Part shown: one piece after another, positions 15,664 through 21,541 of the stretch
Layout of the letters: the number at the start of each line of letters is the position of its first letter
Position numbering within the stretch: position 1 is the stretch's first letter
From: Phycisphaerae bacterium
Lineage (GTDB): Bacteria > Planctomycetota > Phycisphaerae > UBA1845 > UTPLA1
Assembly: GCA_016935885.1 (NCBI GenBank)
Contig: JAFGQA010000322.1
Location: 1 to 21,541, forward strand
DNA length: 21,541 nt
Direction of reading: 5' to 3'
Translations under genes and position numbers: made by a program
The notes under the pieces: model-generated
The model's database searches: none
Seen by the model: the letters and a program-made list of their open reading frames with translations, nothing else
Told to the model about the DNA's origin: nothing

Positions 15664-16189
15664 GTGAGGGCCTATCCCGAAACCCGCCTGTGGGGCCGTA
15701 CTCGCGGTGAAACGATTGACCAGGATCGGCAGCCGGCAGACGTCGTCCGCCGTCGTCTTCCCGGCCACCTGCTCCCAACGCGAGCAGGCGACCCGGAAGA
15801 AGCCCTAAATGTCCGCAAATCTTTTCCCGATAGTGTATTGACAGCGGAGCGGACCAACCGGATACTCGCGACCGATCAGACAGATTGGCGGTTTCTGCCG
15901 CTGAAGATCCTTGCGGCCACTGCTTGAGAGAGAGAGGGGGCGGCCGCTTTCGGGACCCACGTGGATGTGGCAGGCCGAGGTGGTACCAGGGGCAAACCGC
16001 GACCTTGGCCTTTACGAAGTGAGTACGATTGGACGGTGCGTAGAGGTGCGGCGGCTGCCGGTATTCGGGCGGCGACGGCAGTGATAGGCGCGTTCAGGGC
16101 GCTTGAGCGATTTTGACACGAGTCTTCTGTCAACGCCGGGGACCCGCCGTCTTGCCGGGCACGTCCCACCTCGCTTGCGAGTTGCAACG
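15664..16189. other. Long intergenic/leader region before the GT4 gene
   Basis: No convincing gene is visible. An 87-codon frame opening directly at the Nudix stop has no family features and no ribosome binding site. The region holds a good sigma-70-type promoter (15838-15866), a GAGAGAGAGAG tract with a GCGGCCGC palindrome (about 15925-15950), and a leader of roughly 300 bases up to the preferred GT4 start. I do not recognise a riboswitch fold. Confidence 0.5.
15838..15866 (+). promoter_or_regulatory. Sigma-70-like promoter for the GT4-GH57 genes
   Basis: A perfect TTGACA (15838-15843) is followed after 17 bases by GATACT (15861-15866), matching the -35 and -10 consensus at 11 of 12 bases if the target is TTGACA/TATACT or 10 of 12 against TATAAT. 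It points toward the glycogen-synthase-like gene about 320 bp downstream, implying a long 5' leader. This is the clearest promoter I found, but housekeeping promoters in planctomycetes are often diverged, so it is a prediction only. Confidence 0.5.
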
Positions 16190-17578
16190 ATGAATGTCTT
16201 CATGCTCGGTTGGGAATTCCCTCCTTTCATCAGTGGTGGACTTGGCACGGCCTGCTACGGCCTGACGCGGGCGATGAATGAGCTCGGCCACCATATCGTG
16301 TTCGTGTTGCCGCAGCCCGTTTCCAGCCAGTACACCACTCACGTTCGTTTGAAGTCGCCTGTCTCCGTCATGTCCGCCGCACCCGGGTCGGCCGCGTCGG
16401 AATGGGAAGATCAATACGCTTCTTATACGATGAAGGAACTGGGAAACGTCGAGTTTCGCTCCATCCCTTCGGCCCTGCAGGCCTATGCGGCGCCGGACAT
16501 GAGGGTCGATGGCCATCGAGTTGGCAAGGAAGGCGTTGATCACGACGCCCTGTTACCGGAGAGAGAACTTGATGCCCTGGTGCCCACATCCGTCCTGGGC
16601 GGGGCAATCGCGCACCCCGATTCGCAGGGCCAGCACTACGCCGGCGACATGTTCGCGGAGGTCCACCGATACGCCCGCATCGCCGTGAAGCTGGCCCAGG
16701 GGGAGGTCTACGATGTCATTCACGCCCACGACTGGATGACGTACCCGGCCGGCATCGCCGTCGCCCGGTCTACCGGCAAGCCGCTTGTCATCCACGTGCA
16801 CTCGACCGAATTCGACCGCAGCGGGGAACACGTGAACCAGCGGATTTATGACATCGAGCGTCAGGGCATCCATGCCGCCCAGAAGGTCATCTGCGTCAGC
16901 CACCTGACGCGGAACATCGTCCTGAGCCGCTACGCGGCCGATCCTGCCAAGGTCGAGGTGGTGTACAACGCGATCGACACCAACGGCGATCAGACCGTGT
17001 TGCCGCCGACGATCCGCAAGGACGAGAAGATCGTCCTGTTCCTTGGTCGGATCACCATGCAAAAGGGCCCGGAGTACTTTCTTGCCGCCGCGCAGAAGGT
17101 GCTGGAATACGAGCAAAACGTGCGCTTCGTCATGGCCGGCAGCGGCGATCTGATTCGCCGAGCGATCGAGATGGCCGCCGAGATGGGCATCGGCCACAAG
17201 GTTGTGTTCACCGGCTTCCTGCGGGGAGACGACGTCGCCCGGGTCTTCAAGATGGCTGATTTGTACGTCATGCCCAGTGTCAGCGAGCCGTTCGGCCTCG
17301 CCCCGCTCGAGGCCCTATCCCACGATGTGCCGGTGCTCATCTCGAAGCAGTCCGGCGTCTCCGAGATCCTGGGTCATGCCCTGAAGGTGGACTTCTGGGA
17401 CGTCAACGAGATGGCCAACAAGATCGTCGCCGTCCTGCGGCACCCACCGCTCCAAACCACGCTGCGCGAACACGGCAGTTTCGAGGTTCGCAAACTCACG
17501 TGGAGCGACTGTGCGCAGGGCTGCGTCCATGTCTACGAGGCGGCAGTAGCCGCGGTCCGTACCCAAGGCGGAAACTGA
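16190..17578 (+). CDS. GT4 glycosyltransferase, glycogen-synthase-like
   Basis: The 462-residue GT-B enzyme has an N-terminal MNVFMLGWEFPPFISGGLGTACYGLTRAM, where the glycine loop GGLG (16-19) occupies the place of the KxGGL loop of starch/glycogen synthases. HAHDWMTYPAG (178-188), HSTEFDR, CVSHLTRNIV, LGRITMQKGPEYF (285-297) and SEPFGLAPLEA (365-375) follow, with the E-x7-E pair of retaining GT4 enzymes. Such enzymes add glucose from ADP- or UDP-glucose to alpha-glucan. Pairing with GH57 directly downstream fits the alternative glycogen system found in many archaea and some bacteria. The frame extends upstream to TTG 16103, but family alignment favours ATG 16190. The Shine-Dalgarno signal is poor. 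The exact donor and product are not settled; trehalose- or sucrose-type GT4 functions are less likely given the neighbour. Confidence 0.85.
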   Translation: MNVFMLGWEFPPFISGGLGTACYGLTRAMNELGHHIVFVLPQPVSSQYTTHVRLKSPVSVMSAAPGSAASEWEDQYASYTMKELGNVEFRSIPSALQAYAAPDMRVDGHRVGKEGVDHDALLPERELDALVPTSVLGGAIAHPDSQGQHYAGDMFAEVHRYARIAVKLAQGEVYDVIHAHDWMTYPAGIAVARSTGKPLVIHVHSTEFDRSGEHVNQRIYDIERQGIHAAQKVICVSHLTRNIVLSRYAADPAKVEVVYNAIDTNGDQTVLPPTIRKDEKIVLFLGRITMQKGPEYFLAAAQKVLEYEQNVRFVMAGSGDLIRRAIEMAAEMGIGHKVVFTGFLRGDDVARVFKMADLYVMPSVSEPFGLAPLEALSHDVPVLISKQSGVSEILGHALKVDFWDVNEMANKIVAVLRHPPLQTTLREHGSFEVRKLTWSDCAQGCVHVYEAAVAAVRTQGGN

Positions 17579-17730
17579 CGACTCGGAGCCCATGTTGAGA
17601 CCTCTCTGTGACGCCGCCGGGAACACGGCGCCACGGCGCACGAGCTACCACGGAAACCAAATCGTTGTTGCCATCTCCGCCGTCAGACTTACAATGCGGC
17701 CATCTATCGCCCTGCGGAGGGATCCTGGCC

Positions 17731-18948
17731 ATGCCGTCAGTCTGTCTTTACTTTCAAGTCCACCAGCCGTCTCGCCTGCGCCGTTATTCCGTCTTCGACA
17801 CCGACCGGGACTACTTCGACGATCACAGGAACGGCGAGATCTGTCGAAAGGTGGCCGCCAAGTGCTACCTGCCGGCGAACCAATGCATGTACGATCTGAT
17901 CGAGCGCAACAGTGGAAGGTTCCGCATCGCGTACTCGATCACCGGCGTGATGCTGGACCAGTTGGAGGCCCACGTCCCCGAGGTGCTGGAGAGCTTTCAG
18001 CGTCTGGCTCAGACTGGCTGCGTCGAGTTCCTGGCCGAGACCTACTACCACAGCTTGGCGTTCCTCTATTCGCGAGAGGAATTCGTTGACCAGATCGCCA
18101 TGCACCAACAGAAGACGCTGTCGCTCTTCGGTGCAACCAGCACGACCTTTCGCAACACGGAGTTGATCTACAACAACGAACTCGCCGACGCCGCCCATCA
18201 ACTCGGCTTCAAGACCGTCATCGCCGAGGGGGCCGACCACATCCTTGGCTACCGGTCGCCGGACTGTGTGTATCAGGCACCCGGCGTTCCGATCCGTCTG
18301 CTGCTCAAGAACTTCCGCTTGTCGGACGACATTGCCTTTCGATTCGGCAATCGCGCCTGGTCCGAGTGGCCGCTCACCGTGGAGAAGTTTGCCAAGTGGG
18401 TCAATCAGATAAACGGACACGGTTGCACGATCAATCTTTTCATGGATTACGAAACCCTGGGCGAACACCAGTGGAAGGACACGGGCATCTTCGACTTCTT
18501 CCATCAACTGCCGAGCGAGATCCTGCGAAGCCCGGACAACGACTTCAAGAAGCCCTGTGAAGTGGCTGAAAGCTACGAACCTGTCGGTGAATTCGATGCC
18601 CCGCACTTGATCAGTTGGGCCGATACGGAGCGAGACCTGTCCGCCTGGCTTGGCAACGCCATGCAGTCCAATGCCCTGAAGGAGCTTTACGCGTTGGAGT
18701 CGGCGATCAAGGCCGCGGGCGATGAGCAACTGCTGGACGATTGGCGCCGCCTGCAAACGTCGGATCATTTCTACTACATGTGCACAAAGTACTTCGCCGA
18801 CGGCGACGTCCACAAGTATTTCAATCCGTACGAGTCTCCTTACGACAGTTACATCAACTTCATGAACGTCCTCGACAACGTCGCGGCCAGGACCAGACGC
18901 TTCTCCAGTCCAAAGCCCAGTGCCCATGTACCGGCGCACGGTGGCTGA
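17731..18948 (+). CDS. GH57 family alpha-amylase/glucan hydrolase
   Basis: The 405-residue protein carries the GH57 motifs in order: HQP (11-13, in YFQVHQP), ETYYHSL (103-109), FRNTELIYNNE (140-150) with E144 as the likely nucleophile, and FMDYETLGEHQ (237-247) with D239 as the likely acid/base. This set matches the MJ1611-type alpha-amylase group rather than the branching enzymes or the longer 4-alpha-glucanotransferases. It probably acts on the intracellular alpha-glucan made by the GT4 enzyme upstream; no signal peptide is visible. ATG 17731 has GGAGGG upstream and gives a family-typical N-terminus; the frame is open 41 codons further left without sense. The 152-bp gap after the GT4 gene still allows co-transcription. 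Confidence 0.88.
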   Translation: MPSVCLYFQVHQPSRLRRYSVFDTDRDYFDDHRNGEICRKVAAKCYLPANQCMYDLIERNSGRFRIAYSITGVMLDQLEAHVPEVLESFQRLAQTGCVEFLAETYYHSLAFLYSREEFVDQIAMHQQKTLSLFGATSTTFRNTELIYNNELADAAHQLGFKTVIAEGADHILGYRSPDCVYQAPGVPIRLLLKNFRLSDDIAFRFGNRAWSEWPLTVEKFAKWVNQINGHGCTINLFMDYETLGEHQWKDTGIFDFFHQLPSEILRSPDNDFKKPCEVAESYEPVGEFDAPHLISWADTERDLSAWLGNAMQSNALKELYALESAIKAAGDEQLLDDWRRLQTSDHFYYMCTKYFADGDVHKYFNPYESPYDSYINFMNVLDNVAARTRRFSSPKPSAHVPAHGG

Positions 18949-18973
18949 AGTGCAACGCAAGACAACTGCTTCC

Positions 18974-18985
18974 GGGTCCGTGACA
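18974..18985 (+). repeat. Truncated family A end
   Basis: GGGTCCGTGACA is exactly the left terminal sequence of family A. It is followed after four bases by the inverted end of the 132-bp element. On the far side of that element, GGTGCCACTGG (19125-19135) repeats another internal piece of family A. This reads as an older A copy interrupted by the 132-bp element and then cut by copy 3. Confidence 0.55.
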
Positions 18986-18989
18986 GGGT

Positions 18990-19121
18990 CTAGTGCCACG
19001 TTTCACAAATAGAACGACCGTACGCTCTGCCGAGAATCCTTTCTCGGCACCGGCTTCAGGACCGAGAAGGGATTCTCGGTCCAGCAATCGCAGTCGCGTT
19101 TCCCGTGAAACGCGGTACTAG
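18990..19121. mobile_element. 132-bp palindromic element with 17-bp inverted ends
   Basis: CTAGTGCCACGTTTCAC (18990-19006) and GTGAAACGCGGTACTAG (19105-19121) are inverted repeats matching at 15 of 17 bases. Inside are three perfect 8-bp-stem hairpins with 4-base loops: GCCGAGAA-TCCT-TTCTCGGC (19029-19048), ACCGAGAA-GGGA-TTCTCGGT (19061-19080) and CGCGTTTC-CCGT-GAAACGCG (19095-19114). The first two share the CCGAGAA stem. There is no coding capacity. It is a non-autonomous element or a structured RNA or terminator island after the GH57 gene. Confidence 0.75.
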
Positions 19122-19133
19122 GCCGGTGCCACT

Positions 19134-19278
19134 GGGTCCGTGACCGCTTGGGCGGGTGCCACTGGCAGCTTGTCTGCCAGTGCGTATGCCCCCGCGCTCA
19201 TTAGTTCGAGAGACTGCACGGGCGGACAAGCCGCCCGTGGCACCCAGAATCGAATGCCGCCGGAGGTGTCACGGACCC
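19134..19278 (+). mobile_element. Family A palindromic element, copy 3
   Basis: The ends GGGTCCGTGAC (19134-19144) and GTCACGGACCC (19268-19278) are exact inverted repeats. The two internal hairpins are perfect: CACTGGCAG-CTTGT-CTGCCAGTG (19160-19182) and CACGGGCGG-ACAAG-CCGCCCGTG (19217-19239). It has the same orientation as copy 2. I see no clear target duplication, which fits insertion into another element. It carries an indel relative to copy 1 that shifts the reading frames through it. Confidence 0.85.
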
Positions 19279-19700
19279 ACCATCCCCCGCCTGCGAGCCA
19301 CCGAGCTTACAAGGCGAATCCCCAGGCCGATTGGCGGCTTTCTTGCCCTTCTCAGACAAACTCGAGGCAACACCCGACGAGAACTCAACAGGCATCTGCT
19401 CTTCGACGATTGGATGAAAAGGGGAACGGCGCGTGTGCGTGCCGGGCCGATAAGTAGGGCATGCACGGTTGCCGAGGGCGCTCGTGAGGAGGATCTCTCG
19501 TGGTCTCGCCAAACGGGCCCATACCGGGGTTGGATGTCTCGGTCCCGACGCGATGCACCCGCACCCCAAGGCCATCGGGAGAGCATCGCTCCACAAGGCT
19601 CCTGGACATGAACGATCGGGGACCGTCAAATACATAATTCAAACTGCCCAACTTCTTGGGAATGCGTCGCAGAAGCATTCAAGGGCCGAGAAAGGAATCC
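19279..19700. other. Intergenic region upstream of the phosphofructokinase gene
   Basis: Several short frames cross this stretch on both strands, but none has a start signal or recognisable family. An AT-rich patch (about 19625-19645, with TACATAATT) could be part of a promoter for the phosphofructokinase gene, but no matching -35 box at normal spacing is visible. AAAGGA (19691-19696) is the ribosome binding site of the next gene. Confidence 0.45.
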
Positions 19701-21110
19701 ATGAACAGCCACAGACTCGCCATTCTCGTCGGGGGCGGCCCCGCACCGGGCATCAACGGTGTTATCGGCGCGGCCACCATTGAAGCGGTCAACAACGGAA
19801 TGTCGGTCATCGGGATCTACGACGGCTTCAAATGGCTCTGCTCCGACAAATTCGTCTGCGAGCGCCATACCGTCGAACTCAGGATTCCGGAGGTCGCCCG
19901 CGTGCACTTCGACGGTGGGTCCATCCTCCGGACCGCCCGCACCACGCTGCTCGATGAATCGCACGTCGGCGTGTCCACCGTCGTTCGGCCGGACGAAGAC
20001 AAGGTCAACATGGTCTTGCGCAACTTCACCGAGCTTGGCGTCACGCACGTGATGACGATCGGGGGGGACGACACCGCCCTGAGCTCTCGTTTCGTTGCCG
20101 AGAGGACCGGCGGCCGGATCCGCGTGGTTCACGTTCCCAAGACGATCGACAACGATCTACCGCTTCCGGGGGACACCGCCACATTCGGATTCAACACCGC
20201 GCGGCACCTCGGTGCGGAACTGGTGCGCAACCTGATGGAGGACGCCAAAACAACGGGCCGCTGGTACATCGTTGTGCTCATGGGGCGGCACGCCGGCTTC
20301 CTGGCGCTCGGCACGGGCAAGTCCACTGGCGCAACCCTCACGCTCATCCCCGAGGAGTTTCCCGAAACGACCAGCATCCACAATATCGTCGACGTCGTCG
20401 AGGGGGCAATGATAAAGCGGAGGGCCATGGGCAGGAACGACGGCGTCGCCGTCGTGGCCGAAGGCCTTGCATACCGCCTCGGCGACAAGGAGGAAATCGA
20501 GCGCATACTCGGCAAACCGGTTCAACTGGACGTCGCCGGGCACATCCGGCTCGCTGACATCCCGCTGGCACAGATACTCAGCGATGAACTCATGCAGCGC
20601 TTTGCCGCTCGAGGCGAGAAGATCACCGTCGTGCCGCAGATGCTCGGCTACGTGCTTCGCTGCGCCCCGCCGACGCCGAGAGACATGGCCTACTGCCGTG
20701 ACCTCGGGAACGGAGCGGTGCGCCTCCTGCTTGATAAATCAGTGGATCTGGCGGGTGGCGTCATGGTCACGCTCCAGAACGGGAACATACGCCCCATGAG
20801 CTTCGCCGACATGATCGACCCCACGACAAACCGCACGCGCATCCGAACGGTAGATATCAACTCCGACCGCTACCGTGTTGCCCGGGCCTACATGATCCGG
20901 CTCGAGACTTCAGATCTCGAGGACAGGGTGATGCTCGCCAGGCTCGCCTCGGTCGCCAAGCTCAGCGAGGAGGAGTTTGCCAAAAGGTACCGCAAGGCCG
21001 CCACGCGGATCACCCACATCGCAGATGCTGCGACGACACGCCCCCCGACCGTGGCCGGCGGAGTGGATCTGGAGCCTTCCGTGGGCTTCACTGGCGTCCC
21101 CTCGCATTGA
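19701..21110 (+). CDS. pfp: 6-phosphofructokinase, PPi-dependent type
   Basis: The 469-residue protein has all the PFK landmarks: GGGPAPGINGVI (11-22), TIGGDDTA (119-126), PKTIDNDLPLPG (146-157), FGFNTARH and MGRHAGFLAL (194-203). The enzyme phosphorylates fructose-6-phosphate in glycolysis. The GGDD sequence (Asp124 where ATP enzymes have Gly) and Lys147 in PKTIDND are the residues that mark pyrophosphate-using, reversible PFKs. ATG 19701 has AAAGGA five bases upstream; an in-frame ATG at 19656 is less likely. The gene lies after the glucan genes, separated by repeats and about 750 bp, so it is probably its own unit. Lineages exist in which this long PFK family uses ATP, so the phosphoryl donor is inferred from the residues only. 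Confidence 0.9.
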   Translation: MNSHRLAILVGGGPAPGINGVIGAATIEAVNNGMSVIGIYDGFKWLCSDKFVCERHTVELRIPEVARVHFDGGSILRTARTTLLDESHVGVSTVVRPDEDKVNMVLRNFTELGVTHVMTIGGDDTALSSRFVAERTGGRIRVVHVPKTIDNDLPLPGDTATFGFNTARHLGAELVRNLMEDAKTTGRWYIVVLMGRHAGFLALGTGKSTGATLTLIPEEFPETTSIHNIVDVVEGAMIKRRAMGRNDGVAVVAEGLAYRLGDKEEIERILGKPVQLDVAGHIRLADIPLAQILSDELMQRFAARGEKITVVPQMLGYVLRCAPPTPRDMAYCRDLGNGAVRLLLDKSVDLAGGVMVTLQNGNIRPMSFADMIDPTTNRTRIRTVDINSDRYRVARAYMIRLETSDLEDRVMLARLASVAKLSEEEFAKRYRKAATRITHIADAATTRPPTVAGGVDLEPSVGFTGVPSH

Positions 21111-21372
21111 TTGAGAACGGCACATGGGCGTGGTGCGTCTTTGTGGTTTCGCCTCGCCGATAGCGAGTTCTCCCGACTCCTGCCGGAATCCCCTGGTTTG
21201 AACCGAGGCCGATGACGTCGCAGATCAACCCCGTCGGTTGATCCGCCGAACGGCAAGCCGGGTGTCATGCCTTCGCGCGACGGAGTCGCGGGCAAGCTCG
21301 TCTTTGGCTTCATTGCCACATGCTCGCTTGCAGAATGGTCAGCCTCATAGGGCGGCCTTTGCCCGCAGCCAA

Positions 21373-21428
21373 ACTGTGGCACAGGCGTCCCGCCTGTGTC
21401 CCCACCGGCGAGACGCCGGTGCCACAGT
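21373..21428. mobile_element. 56-bp twin-hairpin palindromic element
   Basis: The outer ends ACTGTGGCAC and GTGCCACAGT are perfect 10-bp inverted repeats. Between them are two perfect 8-bp hairpins with 3-base loops: CACAGGCG-TCC-CGCCTGTG (21380-21398) and CACCGGCG-AGA-CGCCGGTG (21403-21421). The plan (GTGGCAC edge, twin hairpins, GTGCCAC edge) is the same as the core of family A but shorter. It is probably a REP- or MITE-like dispersed repeat. Confidence 0.7.
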
Positions 21429-21487
21429 CTTCTTCGCTAGAGCGTTTTAGGGTTGAGCGTGCATGCTCCATTGACGCTTCGTTGTAG

Positions 21488-21509
21488 CGTCGGCCCCCTG
21501 TGGCCGACG
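21488..21509. repeat. Perfect hairpin near the right edge
   Basis: CGTCGGCC (21488-21495) pairs with GGCCGACG (21502-21509) across a 6-base loop. There is no T-tract on either side, so it is more likely another dispersed palindrome than an intrinsic terminator. Confidence 0.5.
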
Positions 21510-21541
21510 GGGATGACCACTTTGCCGACTTTCCTCAAGGG

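Larger units (their letters stand above)
21111..21541. other. Non-coding right end of the window
   Basis: No gene is recognised in the last 430 bases. The stretch holds the 56-bp twin-hairpin element and a perfect 8-bp-stem hairpin, CGTCGGCC-CCCTGT-GGCCGACG (21488-21509), near the edge. No convincing terminator for the phosphofructokinase gene is visible directly after its stop. Confidence 0.5.

Noticed and set aside
14467..15768. A 433-codon minus-strand frame opposite the Nudix gene
   Set aside because: The plus frame has the Nudix motifs and a good ribosome binding site. The minus frame has no family features and includes antisense of the repeat (RRDAHATTAG).
15664..15927. A possible small gene of 87 codons directly after the Nudix gene
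   Set aside because: It starts at a GTG overlapping the previous stop region without a ribosome binding site and has no recognisable features. The promoter-like TTGACA/GATACT lies inside it.
17737..18999. A 420-codon open frame on the minus strand opposite the GH57 gene
   Set aside because: The plus strand carries all GH57 motifs in order; the minus frame has none and is a codon-bias shadow.
19385..19678. Small frames on both strands before the phosphofructokinase gene
   Set aside because: They overlap one another in several frames and lack start signals and protein-like composition.

Overview
The window most likely comes from a high-GC planctomycete (Planctomycetota, perhaps a Phycisphaerae-like lineage). 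This is an inference from several features. There is a large secreted protein with Cys-rich ACC...C repeats, DCNGNGVPDxCD repeats and a dockerin-like end. The phosphofructokinase is of the PPi type, a GT4 glycogen-synthase-like gene is paired with a GH57 gene, TTG starts are used, and short palindromic elements are scattered through the DNA. I saw no tRNA, rRNA, CRISPR array or transposase gene.

Layout. 1-2484 (minus) is a division and cell-wall cluster: rsmH, then a membrane-anchored double-LysM protein, then an FtsL-like protein, probably continuing past the left edge. 2682-5357 (minus) holds a BshC-like protein of unproven function and a GT2 glycosyltransferase whose 3' end carries a 141-bp inserted element. 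5606-6583 (plus) is a TPR lipoprotein, convergent with a GT87/DUF2029-type membrane glycosyltransferase (6653-7876, minus). 8077-9669 (plus) is an SLC13/DASS symporter. 9831-13088 (minus) encodes a 1085-residue secreted CrtC/AttH-like, Cys-rich, Gly-rich, Ca-repeat and dockerin-like protein. 13089-14313 has no convincing intact gene but holds a dockerin-like C-terminal remnant. 14551-15663 (plus) is a NUDT22-like Nudix protein. 16190-18948 (plus) holds a GT4 glycogen-synthase-like gene and a GH57 amylase-like gene. 19701-21110 (plus) is a PPi-type 6-phosphofructokinase.

How the genes fit together. The right half reads as storage-glucan and hexose-phosphate metabolism: possible UDP-sugar hydrolysis (NUDT22-like), alpha-glucan synthesis and breakdown (GT4 with GH57), and reversible glycolytic flux (PPi-PFK). 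The left edge is septal cell-wall synthesis. The middle is envelope, transport and secretion.

The least ordinary signal is a set of short palindromic elements. Family A (about 141-145 bp) has three copies plus a remnant. It has terminal inverted repeats GGGTCCGTGACA/TGTCACGGACCC and two internal 9-bp-stem hairpins, and two copies show 9-bp target-site-like duplications. One copy sits in frame inside the GT2 gene and adds exactly 50 codons. A second element (132 bp, 17-bp inverted ends) lies inside a nest next to the third A copy. A third type (54-56 bp twin hairpin) lies near the right edge, and a related sequence sits inside the Nudix gene. These look like non-autonomous, MITE- or REP-like elements moved by a transposase encoded elsewhere.
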